A stretch of DNA of 41,488 nucleotides, taken from NCBI GenBank assembly GCA_964421875.1, contig CAYQZD010000024.1, positions 1 to 41,488 of the forward strand, read 5' to 3'. A program made the translations under genes and the position numbers. Shown here one piece after another: positions 25,455 to 32,687 of the stretch. The notes below the pieces were generated by a model. It made no database searches. It was not told the origin of the DNA and saw nothing but the letters and a program-made list of their open reading frames with translations. Positions within the stretch are counted from its first letter, which is position 1, and every line of letters begins with the position of its first letter. Origin of the DNA: CAYQZD01 sp964421875. GTDB lineage: Bacteria > Electryoneota > Tariuqbacteria > Tariuqbacterales > Tariuqbacteraceae.

Positions 25455-25739
25455 TTAAGCTCTATTTTTGATTTTATTCCTTATTAACTTCTCCTCCTCT
25501 TCGCCCACCCAGACCGCAGTCGCATAGAGCTGCACCACCCGCTCCATTGGCATTTGATCCAGCGCCTCGAAGGTATAAGCCGGAAATGTTTTCGCCACGA
25601 AAGCCCGCATCTGAAGAAATCCGTTGCTCTTTAGTTCCGCCTTCGCAGCGTCTATAACTTTTTTACCGAGTAAGCCCTGGTGTAGCCCAGAATTTCCTGG
25701 ATCTGCTCTGCCAGCGCTACGATCCGGCCCGGTTGCCAC
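25455..25739 (-). CDS. Tail assembly chaperone extension (GT-like, made by -1 frameshift)
   Basis: The open frame spans 25455-25739, but only the part after the slip at 25658-25664 is expected in protein. Ribosomes reading the upstream chaperone shift back one base and continue with VIDAAKAELKSNGFLQ to the end KLIRNKIKNRA, giving a fusion of roughly 200 residues. The extension is helical and basic at its end. In lambda-like and many myophages the long form binds the tape measure and recruits tube subunits. Its lack of an independent ribosome site and its placement fit this role. Confidence 0.82.
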   Translation of the reverse strand: MATGPDRSAGRADPGNSGLHQGLLGKKVIDAAKAELKSNGFLQMRAFVAKTFPAYTFEALDQMPMERVVQLYATAVWVGEEEEKLIRNKIKNRA

Positions 25740-26047
25740 CTCCCGGAAGCGTTGTATTCCAGGTCCTTCTCGTCAATCTCCGGGTAGACCACATAAGCCT
25801 TGACCATGTTCAAAGCCACCCGGTTCTCCTTGCCCGGCTTGACATTGCCCACCGCGGAAAACTCGTCCCAGTTGGAACCCCGGATGATGAATATTTCACC
25901 CGTTTCCGGCTCGGTCAATTGAAATAGGGGATACCTGGGATACTTGGCTTTCAGTCCCTCGATAATCTTGTCGAGTTCCTCTCCGGCGAGGCGAGTGGAG
26001 TTGCCTTCGGCGGACAACATGGTGGGCTGTGAATCTGTTTTATTCAT
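25652..26047 (-). CDS. Tail assembly chaperone, short form (G-like)
   Basis: 131 residues, with features of phage tail chaperones: a polar N-terminus, a central beta region (EIFIIRGSNWDEFS) and helical C-terminal part (VALAEQIQEILGYTRA), ending YSVKKL then stop. The A AAA AAG slip site lies six bases before the stop. The gene lies between tail tube and (originally) tape measure, the canonical position. AGAGGA is nine bases before the ATG. The leader just upstream holds the large imperfect inverted repeat at 26072-26158. Confidence 0.82.
   Translation of the reverse strand: MNKTDSQPTMLSAEGNSTRLAGEELDKIIEGLKAKYPRYPLFQLTEPETGEIFIIRGSNWDEFSAVGNVKPGKENRVALNMVKAYVVYPEIDEKDLEYNASGRWQPGRIVALAEQIQEILGYTRAYSVKKL
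25658..25664 (-). other. Programmed -1 ribosomal frameshift site
   Basis: The minus-strand heptamer A AAA AAG is read in frame as GTA AAA AAG. Slipping back by one joins the short chaperone to the downstream frame, bypassing the TAG at 25652-25654. This heptamer is the most efficient known -1 slip sequence in Escherichia coli. Confidence 0.88.
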
Positions 26048-26071
26048 TTCAAAAAATTCCTCTTTGGTTAA

Positions 26072-26158
26072 CCATTAATAGACACGAATGAACACGAATA
26101 AAATTAGAAAATAATAAATAATAAGTATTTATTCGTGTATATTAGTGTGCATTCGTGG
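26072..26158. repeat. Imperfect 31-bp inverted repeat (REP/MITE-like)
   Basis: Arms 26072-26102 and 26128-26158 match at about 23 of 31 positions around a 25-bp AT-rich spacer. Each arm contains two ACGAAT-type units (ACACGAATGAACACGAATA on the left). Similar CACGAAT/ATTCGTG palindromes are common dispersed intergenic repeats in environmental bacterial genomes, so this looks like a host-derived element landed between the tail-tube and chaperone genes. Confidence 0.75.
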
Positions 26159-26166
26159 ATGAAAAT

Positions 26167-26637
26167 TTAAAAACCGCCGCTGGCTCCGGTGGCGAAACCT
26201 GAGCACTTGATGCCGACAGGCTCTGCATCCTCGCTGTCGGCGAACCCCCCTTCGCAGTCGGTGATTTCCACACCGGTAAAGGTCTTGGACTTGACTGAGG
26301 CCGCGCCGGGATACATAATGACGATTTCCGCATTGCGAATGTCGGTGAAATCGTCAAAGCCGAGGAGGTAGGCGGCATTCTTGGTAGACTGCGCGGTGTT
26401 GATGGCGGCGTTCTCCAGGATTTCCTTGATTTCGAAATCGATTTCGTAGATCTTATGGGCGCTGCGGGTGACGCCGTGCGCCGTGGGAAAACCCGCCCCG
26501 AAAAGCGCCTTCTTGCCCTTGTTTACTTTCCAGTTAAAATTCTGCAGCGCCATCACCGGCGCTCCATCGATAAACATCTTGATACTGTTCCCCGAAATTC
26601 CGTCCGCCGCACCCACCGCCTCTATGATGTCAGGCAT
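26167..26637 (-). CDS. Tail tube protein
   Basis: A 156-residue protein directly after the sheath gene, the standard place for the tube. It is beta-rich with alternating short strands (SIKMFIDGAPVMALQNFNWK, KKALFGAGFPTAHG, then IYEIDFEIKEIL) and a terminal GFAT-type segment. This fits the Mu gpM/DUF2597-style tube family in size and arrangement. It would polymerise into the inner tube passed through the contracting sheath. AGGAG lies before the ATG. Confidence 0.8.
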   Translation of the reverse strand: MPDIIEAVGAADGISGNSIKMFIDGAPVMALQNFNWKVNKGKKALFGAGFPTAHGVTRSAHKIYEIDFEIKEILENAAINTAQSTKNAAYLLGFDDFTDIRNAEIVIMYPGAASVKSKTFTGVEITDCEGGFADSEDAEPVGIKCSGFATGASGGF

Positions 26638-26649
26638 GATTTATCTCCT

Positions 26650-28104
26650 TTAGTCTAAGTAAACTTTGGTCAGGATGATTTCGAAGGCTTTCATGGAATT
26701 CACCGACAGAATCACATTGGCTTCGCCCAGTGTGCGCATCTCCGGTGTGCATTCCACCGTCAATTCGTAGGTGTCGATCTGCCGCTTTAGCGCCATCAGG
26801 TCCAGCGGCTTCTTCAGGTCGGCTTCCAACAGCTGGATACCTTCCCCGGCGGCGTCGTTGGCCCGGCCCAGATGCGGGAATGCCGCGGTGCGCACCTGCT
26901 TGCCCGCGCTGTAAATCGCCCGCAGTTTCTCAATCCGATTGTAAGCGCTCCCGGTGGGGCAAGCCACATTGGAAAGGGCGATAATCTTACCGATACCGGG
27001 TTCCACCCGCAGGTGATTGATATTGGCGGTGACCAGCTGCGTCTGATGTCCCAGAGAAAACTCTGGCGCCAGGGAGGAAACATTCACCGGCGATTCCCCC
27101 AATAGGCTCTTCTGTATATCCACCGCCGCCATCTTGCCGCTCACCGCCGAAGTCAGACGGTTGAGATAGATGTTTCCCTCGGAGTCGATGAACTTCCCCT
27201 CGCCCAGGATGAAGACCGCGTTCTGGTTCGCCATATCGGACATAGCAGCGATGGCCCGGTCGACATAGTTTTGAATTTCGGTAACCGAAGGCTGGTCGGG
27301 ATTTACCGCTTCAAAGCGGGGGAAATCGAGCAACGCGAAGCGCTCCCCCAGGTTGTTGTTCACCATGTTGGCGCAGCTGGTGAGAATTGCCGACCACAAA
27401 GCGCGGGTGTTTTCGAAGGCGGTTTCAATTTCGCCGCTGCCCCAGGGATCGCTGTCGAAATCCGCCGCCCCCAGAAAATGCACCCAAGCCACATCGGTAA
27501 ACTGCTCGGAAAAAGCGATCGCGTCCATGATGTCCTGAGTGGTCAGAGCTTCGCCGTCGTCGCCCCCGCTAAGAGTGGTCGTCTCCAAATCCGCCGGGAG
27601 GGTGGTAGCGCCCTGGACGATGGAAGCGTTCACCAGCGATTGACCGGCGCTAACGGCATCCGCCAAGCCCTGCAGGGTAGTATCAGTGAAAGCGAAGGTC
27701 TCCTCCGTGTCGGGATCGGTGATTTCGACGGTCACGTCACTGCCTTCCGATGACACCTCCACCACTACACCATTCCACCAGGCGCCGGGCTGGATCGCCT
27801 CCAGCAGCATCACATCGTTCGCTTCGCTGTCCTGCAGCGTGAGGCTGGCCTTCAGCGCCGGGCCGATGCGCACCGCGTAGATCATAGAACTCCCGGCGTC
27901 CAGGCGCTCAATTATTGCATCCAGCAGCTCCCCGCCCTTGAACAGCGAAATCGCTATCTCCTTGTCAGATATGGTATAACGCTGCATAAGTTGCCCGCCC
28001 TGGGCTGTGCCCGCCACGAATTCAATGTTGGAAGGCGGCGGTGTGATCACCACCGAACCGGAAAGGTATTCGGTATAGACATCGCGGATGATTTTCGTAC
28101 TCAT
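26650..28104 (-). CDS. Contractile tail sheath protein
   Basis: A 484-residue sheath subunit (Mu gpL/DUF2586-like). The N-terminal arm contains VVITPPPSNIEFVAGTAQGG. The middle has the sheath core with QFTDVAWVHFLGAADFDSD (about 206) and ERFALLDFPRFEAVN (about 262). The C-terminal portion (IDTYELTVECTPEM, about 444, and MKAFEIILTKVYL at the end) matches the inner sheath-tube contact region. This makes the tail of contractile type. GGAGGT precedes the ATG. It is 12 bp before the tube gene, and the order sheath-tube-chaperone-tape measure is canonical. Confidence 0.88.
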   Translation of the reverse strand: MSTKIIRDVYTEYLSGSVVITPPPSNIEFVAGTAQGGQLMQRYTISDKEIAISLFKGGELLDAIIERLDAGSSMIYAVRIGPALKASLTLQDSEANDVMLLEAIQPGAWWNGVVVEVSSEGSDVTVEITDPDTEETFAFTDTTLQGLADAVSAGQSLVNASIVQGATTLPADLETTTLSGGDDGEALTTQDIMDAIAFSEQFTDVAWVHFLGAADFDSDPWGSGEIETAFENTRALWSAILTSCANMVNNNLGERFALLDFPRFEAVNPDQPSVTEIQNYVDRAIAAMSDMANQNAVFILGEGKFIDSEGNIYLNRLTSAVSGKMAAVDIQKSLLGESPVNVSSLAPEFSLGHQTQLVTANINHLRVEPGIGKIIALSNVACPTGSAYNRIEKLRAIYSAGKQVRTAAFPHLGRANDAAGEGIQLLEADLKKPLDLMALKRQIDTYELTVECTPEMRTLGEANVILSVNSMKAFEIILTKVYLD

Positions 28105-28107
28105 CTT

Positions 28108-28350
28108 CTACCTCCGTCCGGTTGTTTTGATTTTACGAGTTCTGAACTGCTCGACCAGCTTCAAGAATTTTCCCGGCTCGACCCGGCTGCTCGGCTTCAA
28201 GCGATTCGCCGTCATCACCGCCGCCGCCGTCGCCGAATCGATGCCGTTTTTCCCGATGATGGTGGACACCCGCAGCAGCTGCGGTTTGGATACTGATTGC
28301 GGCCTGGCAGCCGCCGCGCCCGGCGCATCCTTCTTGTCTTCCTTGGGCAT
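28108..28350 (-). CDS. Small phage hypothetical protein between terminator and sheath
   Basis: 80 residues, basic, with a disordered Ala/Pro-rich first third and a helical rest (STIIGKNGIDSATAAAVMTA, FLKLVEQFRTRKI). The AGGAGG seven bases before ATG 28350 (MPKEDKK) decides the start; a frame from 28368 is less likely. Small genes in this slot are common in Mu-like myophages and have no known function. It lies four bases before the sheath start. Confidence 0.65.
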   Translation of the reverse strand: MPKEDKKDAPGAAAARPQSVSKPQLLRVSTIIGKNGIDSATAAAVMTANRLKPSSRVEPGKFLKLVEQFRTRKIKTTGRR

Positions 28351-28364
28351 ATTACCGCCTCCTA

Positions 28365-28907
28365 TCATAGATTGAGATTTACAGTCTGAAAGACCGAGGT
28401 CACTTCCTCGGTCAAATATTCGTGGACGATGAAGAGAAAGGAGAGCGACTGCTGGTAGACGAAGGGCATCCCCTTTTCAATCGGCCCTATATCCGACCGG
28501 TCCTGAAAAACCGATTTCTCCACATATACAGTTTCTTCGGAATCCGGAATCGGCAGCTCCTTGCCAATCCCATGACGGCACATATCGAATAGAATGAACT
28601 CCAGCTGGTCGGTGATGTCGGCTGCGGTCTCGTTGCCGTTGCGATTGGATTCTGAGACGGCCCGGAGCGTAAACCGCACCACAAGATGATTCTTGACGAT
28701 CTTGGCTTTCAAAAACACATTTTCACCCAATGGGATCGTCTTGTCCCAGACCCCCGACCCCAGATTAAGCTTGCGCTTGGAAATCACATCGGCTAAAAAA
28801 TAGGGATAGGGATTTCCAGCGGCGTAGAAAGCCAGGTCGTCTTTGAAGGCATAAAGCCCCGGAATCTGGGTCTGAATGTAGGCAGATATGGCTTTTAGAA
28901 ATTTCAC
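28365..28907 (-). CDS. Tail terminator-like protein
   Basis: 180 residues in the slot immediately before the sheath region, following a gp10-like neck gene. This is where tail terminators or completion proteins stand. The sequence mixes an N-terminal helix (FLKAISAYIQTQIPGLYAF), beta strands and the late-middle VVRFTLRAVSESN, with a C-terminal HEYLTEEVTSVFQTVNL-like strand. It resembles the alpha/beta fold of lambda gpU/T4 gp15-type proteins by pattern only. The start overlaps the neck gene stop by 4 nt (ATGA). Confidence 0.65.
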   Translation of the reverse strand: MKFLKAISAYIQTQIPGLYAFKDDLAFYAAGNPYPYFLADVISKRKLNLGSGVWDKTIPLGENVFLKAKIVKNHLVVRFTLRAVSESNRNGNETAADITDQLEFILFDMCRHGIGKELPIPDSEETVYVEKSVFQDRSDIGPIEKGMPFVYQQSLSFLFIVHEYLTEEVTSVFQTVNLNL

Positions 28908-29392
28908 AACTTTCCCTTCAAACGCCGCATGGCTTGTCGAATTTGATTCTTAAGCGCCTCCGGCAGAATCTGCTTTCCCCATTGAAACGCCGGTTCCATA
29001 TAGGGGCGCGGCTTAGGCTCCACATAGAAATAAATTAGCTTTTCCTCCGGGTCTATACCATGATGTTTCATCCAGTTTCTGAAGCCGGGAATGTTGTCTA
29101 TCTTGATCCAGTGCCCCTTGGCGCCGAATTCTACCGCCGCCGCATATTCAACATTGGCGCCCACAATCACCTGCCGTGGCGAAATCCGCTTCACGGTGAT
29201 GGAATTCAAGAGCTGCCCTAAATCAATAGCCCCCTGCTCCTTGATTTTCTGCTTGGCGAAAGCCTCCATCGATAGCGCGATGCTCAAAATCCCTTCCTCC
29301 AGAGCTTTTTCCAATTCCAGCGGATATTTTTCAAACATCCGTTTCAGACCCTTGATTTTCCCCAGGTCGACATAAACATTCATCTTGATCAT
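28904..29392 (-). CDS. HK97 gp10-like neck/tail-completion protein
   Basis: 162 residues, basic. The phrases VGANVEYAAAVEFGAKGHWI (about 77-96) and KPRPYMEPAFQWGKQILPEAL (about 127-147) are diagnostic of the HK97 gp10/minor capsid family, where YAxxVExG and RPfmxPA are the typical motifs. Such proteins join head to tail. The gene is translationally coupled at both ends (ATGA overlaps with 29389-29392 and 28904-28907). Confidence 0.82.
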   Translation of the reverse strand: MIKMNVYVDLGKIKGLKRMFEKYPLELEKALEEGILSIALSMEAFAKQKIKEQGAIDLGQLLNSITVKRISPRQVIVGANVEYAAAVEFGAKGHWIKIDNIPGFRNWMKHHGIDPEEKLIYFYVEPKPRPYMEPAFQWGKQILPEALKNQIRQAMRRLKGKL

Positions 29393-29757
29393 GACTGGTA
29401 TATCCGCTCCAGTTTCACGGTTAAGTTAGTAACCGCCCCGAAGCAGTTTTCCCGCTTCACATTGGTCGCCCGGTAACGGTCGCCTTGATATACCAGAATA
29501 TCGCCTTCCCGGATGTCGGTATCCGATAGCAAAGAACAGACCCCGTCCGCCCCCAGCTGCTTCAACTCCTCCGGCGATAGCTGCTTGAATTCGATGGGAA
29601 CAGTTCCCAGCGATGTTTCTTCCGGTTCATATGCCCCCGTGAAAGAACCCGCTCCCGAAACGGTCGGGCGGATAAGTTCAGCGGTTTCGGAAAAGGCTTC
29701 GATCAAAGCGCCAACATCTTCCGACATCTTCGTTCTATCCTCTGAACTCAACAGCAT
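29389..29757 (-). CDS. Head-tail adaptor/stopper-like protein
   Basis: 122 residues. The order ETAELIRPTVSGAGSFTGAYEP, then a hydrophilic SPEELKQLGADGVCSLLSD, then IREGDILVYQGDRYRATNVK fits the small beta-barrel head-closure proteins (gpFII/gp9-10 adaptor style): GDxV..G..Y.v..v is a common signature there. It starts on the last base of the connector gene and ends inside the neck gene's start. Its role is probably head closure. Confidence 0.7.
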   Translation of the reverse strand: MLLSSEDRTKMSEDVGALIEAFSETAELIRPTVSGAGSFTGAYEPEETSLGTVPIEFKQLSPEELKQLGADGVCSLLSDTDIREGDILVYQGDRYRATNVKRENCFGAVTNLTVKLERIYQS

Positions 29758-30182
29758 CAGTCGCTCCCATAGATTTGCGGCGTGAGCAGCTCGGTCTCGG
29801 TCCCGTAAGCCGGATTGCGCTCGCTCACCATCTGTTTATACTTAGTTTCATAACTCTGCCCCAGCTTGGCCCAGTAATCCGGCTGCTTGGTCTTGTCCAC
29901 CTTCTTGTCGCCCGAAGTGAAGCTGAAATTCCGCGCCGTCTTGGACTGCATCATAGCGCAGACCGTGATCATCGCATGAGTCGAGAGAACTTCTTCATCA
30001 TCGGAATCCAAAGTCGGCTGGAAATCATCATTGACGACGGCATAAGCCCGCTCTAAGTTCAGGTTGACAGCCATGACTGCCCGCGTAATCGCCCGGTTCA
30101 ACTGCTCATCGGACAACAGTGGCGGAGTTTCGCCGTCGTCATACTCCAGCCGCAGATTGCTTCTAATATTACTCAACGCCAT
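29757..30182 (-). CDS. Head-tail connector (gp6/adaptor-like) protein
   Basis: 141 residues, largely helical in the first half (DEQLNRAITRAVMAVNLNLERAYAV) with a central DSDDEEVLSTHAMITVCAMM helix, like the gp6/gp15 family of adaptor rings bound under the portal. The C-terminus is polar. It overlaps the preceding gene by 14 bp. Given its site between capsid and stopper genes, an adaptor role is likely, though the portal it should bind is not in the window. Confidence 0.68.
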   Translation of the reverse strand: MALSNIRSNLRLEYDDGETPPLLSDEQLNRAITRAVMAVNLNLERAYAVVNDDFQPTLDSDDEEVLSTHAMITVCAMMQSKTARNFSFTSGDKKVDKTKQPDYWAKLGQSYETKYKQMVSERNPAYGTETELLTPQIYGSD

Positions 30183-30558
30183 CGAAATGCTCTTTCGCCA
30201 TTTGAGTCGGTGAGTACTTCTGACCGTTCACCGTGCCGATGTTCTCCAGCTTGTAATGCTGCTCGCCCTGCTTCTCCTCGATAGTGGCGGAGAGCTTCCG
30301 CCCCGTCGAAAGGTCGTGCACAGTAATCACACCTTCAGCTTCCTTGGAATAATCCACCATCCATTCCCGCTTTTTCGGCGTAGCCTCCGGCGGCGGAGTC
30401 GCGGTTTTGTCGCCGATCTTGATCAAGCCCCGTTTTTCCGCCAACCGCATCTCTTTCGTCACCGATTTCACCACCATGCTTTCACCCGGCTTCAGCTTCA
30501 TCCCGGCTTCGGTCAAGAGCACCGGCCCCGGTCTCATATTGAAGATCAGTTTGGACAT
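30169..30558 (-). CDS. Phage head-region hypothetical protein
   Basis: 129 residues, basic, unrecognised. It starts with a beta segment (LIFNMRPGPVLLTEAGMKLKPG), has a Pro-rich linker near 53-62 and a second half with short strands (EGVITVHDLSTGRKLSATIE). Similar small proteins often lie between major capsid and connectors in Mu-like phages. The start has no strong Shine-Dalgarno sequence (AGGTATATAG lies upstream). It is 97 bp from the capsid gene, across a gap holding a 17-bp hairpin. Confidence 0.6.
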   Translation of the reverse strand: MSKLIFNMRPGPVLLTEAGMKLKPGESMVVKSVTKEMRLAEKRGLIKIGDKTATPPPEATPKKREWMVDYSKEAEGVITVHDLSTGRKLSATIEEKQGEQHYKLENIGTVNGQKYSPTQMAKEHFDGVE

Positions 30559-30640
30559 AGTTCTATATACCTCGATTTATGCGAGAACAATCCCCGCGAG
30601 CTTTGCCTTACATGTCATTCAAATGGGTAATCGCGATCAC

Positions 30641-30657
30641 AACCATCTATGATGGTT
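30641..30657 (-). promoter_or_regulatory. Hairpin at the end of the major capsid gene
   Basis: AACCATC-TAT-GATGGTT (7-bp stem, 3-base loop) overlaps the last bases of the capsid stop. The same 16-mer ACCATCTATGATGGTT occurs at 17469-17484. It could mark an RNA-processing or attenuation site after the most highly expressed gene. Confidence 0.4.
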
Positions 30658-31519
30658 ATGAAGTGATGACCACTTTCGCCAGCAGGTCGGGACGCAGCAC
30701 CCCCATCGCCGCTTCCATCCAGCAGACGAAGCCGACTTTAAAGGCGGAAGGCTGCTTGTCCGGCTCTACCGCGATGGCCTGGCGGACGGCGTATTTCCCC
30801 ACTTCCTCGTCCGGAACAATCAACACTTCATCCGGGTCGGCGGCGGCGTTCTTGATGATGCTGGCCCCGGCGTATAGTTTGATGATGCCTTTCTCCAGCA
30901 GCTCCCGCTCGGTCACCGGGTCAAGGTCGAAGCCGTCGCCGCGCATGTCGTTGAAACGCGCGCCGCGCAAGACCAGATACTTCACCGCCATGTCCTTGTC
31001 CTCGATCAGGGCGATAGTTTCATTCAAAGCAGCGGCGGTCAAAGAACCGCCGGTGGCGGTCACCACATTTCCCTCCGGTACCGCAGCGGAAATCACATTT
31101 ATCGCCCGGCGGTTCAATTGCTTCCTGATCGCATCCGCCGCCCAGGTTTCCATATCGGTTAGGCGGTAGATGTCCCCATTCTGCAAAACGGAAATGTCCA
31201 CCGTGGGCGCCGACGCCACCCGGTCGATGGTGAACTCCACTTCCTCGTCATTGACATTGGACTGATGCACCCGTCCCCCTTTGGCGATCCAGTAAGCTTT
31301 CACCTCCCGGATTTTATCGTATTTCGCCGGTTCGCCCTTGGGCAAATTATGCTGAGTGAGCAAGAGAGAAGCGATTTCCTTCTCCTGAATCGCATCGTAA
31401 ATCGCCGGAGCAATGGCCGCGGCTATCGCCATCATCCCACCCTCCTTGTTGGCGAAGGCTTTCCGAATATCGGCGGACAGCGCCTCCAGTTCCTTCTGCT
31501 TTAATCCCTTTACATTCAT
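30656..31519 (-). CDS. Major capsid protein (HK97 fold)
   Basis: 287 residues. The layout is an N-terminal arm (residues 1-30), a long E-loop-like region around 55-95, the spine helix AADAIRKQLNRRAIN (about 129), and the P-domain TATGGSLTAAALNETIALIEDKD (about 153) into VLRGARFNDMRGDGF. This is typical of encapsulin/HK97-type capsid proteins of small myophages. It follows the decoration protein and the protease-scaffold, the standard order. AGGAGA precedes the ATG. There is no long delta domain, consistent with the separately encoded scaffold. Confidence 0.87.
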   Translation of the reverse strand: MNVKGLKQKELEALSADIRKAFANKEGGMMAIAAAIAPAIYDAIQEKEIASLLLTQHNLPKGEPAKYDKIREVKAYWIAKGGRVHQSNVNDEEVEFTIDRVASAPTVDISVLQNGDIYRLTDMETWAADAIRKQLNRRAINVISAAVPEGNVVTATGGSLTAAALNETIALIEDKDMAVKYLVLRGARFNDMRGDGFDLDPVTERELLEKGIIKLYAGASIIKNAAADPDEVLIVPDEEVGKYAVRQAIAVEPDKQPSAFKVGFVCWMEAAMGVLRPDLLAKVVITS

Positions 31520-31542
31520 CGAATTGTTCTCCTATAGATTGA

Positions 31543-31968
31543 TTACAGTATGAGACGGAACTTGAGTATCCCGCCGCTGACGGAAATCGCTTTCCCGATC
31601 ACCTGCGGCGCCGGAGAACCCGTCACCCACTTCTTGATTTCACCGGCGGAAGTGTCGAACATCAGCTCATCCCCCGCCGCTGCCCCGGCGGTGAACTTGT
31701 CGGTTTCATAAATACCGCCGTTCAGCCAGATAACGGCTTTGTTCAAGTCGGTGGCTCCGGGTAAAACACCCAAGGTTTCCTGCGCCTCCGTAAGGTCGAT
31801 GCGTCCTAAAATACCTACCGCCACATCGGTCACCGCCGCACAGACGGTGAACTCGTCGTCACCGGTGAGCTTCACCGCCTGCCCCGGAACGCCAGGCCCC
31901 TTTAAATCCCCGTCGCCGTAAGCCAGACCGGGATGGCAGGCGTTGAAAAACAGTTCGCTCGTTGCCAT
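31543..31968 (-). CDS. Capsid decoration (cement) protein
   Basis: 141 residues with the glycine- and alanine-rich beta pattern of capsid cement proteins (DUF2190/gpD-like): GVPGQAVKLTGDDEFTVCAA, then KAVIWLNGGIYETDKFTAGAAAGDELMFDT, an arrangement typical of trimers that stud the HK97-type shell. It lies between scaffold and major capsid genes. AGGAG is about nine bases from the ATG. No enzymatic motif was seen. Confidence 0.78.
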   Translation of the reverse strand: MATSELFFNACHPGLAYGDGDLKGPGVPGQAVKLTGDDEFTVCAAVTDVAVGILGRIDLTEAQETLGVLPGATDLNKAVIWLNGGIYETDKFTAGAAAGDELMFDTSAGEIKKWVTGSPAPQVIGKAISVSGGILKFRLIL

Positions 31969-32012
31969 AAGAATTTTCTCCTAGAAAAAATTGATTGTGC
32001 TTGTCCCATTTT

Positions 32013-32687
32013 CTACCGCTTTAAGTCCTGCCGGGCTTTCTGCAGTCCGCCCGCCAGCCGTTCCTCCGGGGAGGTTTTACCGTCGTCCACCGGCTCCGGC
32101 TCCACTCCGGCGTCGGTGCGCAAAGCCCCCTTGTCGCCCGCCTCAGACTTCGGTTTATTACCGTTGCCGCCGCCACCGGACGGCTTCAACTGCTCGATGA
32201 CTTTCTCCGTCGCCGCCAGGGCGGAATCGTCCAGCCCCGCCAGCCGCTCAATCTCGGCAGTCCGGGCTTCCTCGCTCTCGAAGGTCTTGCCCCGCTGCTC
32301 CCACTTTGTTACCAGTTCGGTAGCTTTCACCTTCCGGGCCGACTTGGCTTTCTCTGCCTCATACTCATCGACCTTCTTCTGCAGATCAGCCAGCTGCTTC
32401 TTCAGCGTCTCGTTCTCTTCCTTAAACCTTTTAAGCTCGTCCTCGTCGACAGCCGCCTTGGCGGTCGAGGCGCCCTTCAAAGCGTCCACCATCGCCTTCA
32501 TCTCGGCGCTGAAGGAAGACAGGCACTCATTAGCTTTAGCGATCAACTCATCACCGCTGATCGCTTCATCGGAAAACTTCTTCAGTATCCCCGATAGATA
32601 GCCCTCCAATGCATTGGTCATGGGCCAGATCTCACGCTGCACCTTCTGCGCCTCGAGATAGGCCCTGAAAGTAGCATTCGCATCCAT
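32013..32687 (-). CDS. Nested capsid scaffold from an internal start
   Basis: The ATG at 32685-32687 (MDANATFRAYLEAQ) has AGGGGA seven bases upstream and begins exactly where the coiled-coil scaffold region starts, in frame with the fusion gene. Independent translation would give a 224-residue scaffold: helix, long coiled coil (LKRFKEENETLKKQLADL) and a Gly/Pro-rich tail. Lambda Nu3 and Mu Z arise the same way inside their protease genes, so this is a well-founded prediction. Confidence 0.78.
   Translation of the reverse strand: MDANATFRAYLEAQKVQREIWPMTNALEGYLSGILKKFSDEAISGDELIAKANECLSSFSAEMKAMVDALKGASTAKAAVDEDELKRFKEENETLKKQLADLQKKVDEYEAEKAKSARKVKATELVTKWEQRGKTFESEEARTAEIERLAGLDDSALAATEKVIEQLKPSGGGGNGNKPKSEAGDKGALRTDAGVEPEPVDDGKTSPEERLAGGLQKARQDLKR

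Noticed and set aside
30579..31169. 196-codon plus-strand frame opposite the major capsid gene
   Set aside because: It is the antisense shadow of a well-supported capsid gene, Ser/Arg/Thr-rich with no ribosome site or family features.
31933..32601. 222-codon plus-strand frame opposite the scaffold
   Set aside because: Serine-rich low-complexity shadow of the coiled-coil coding sequence.
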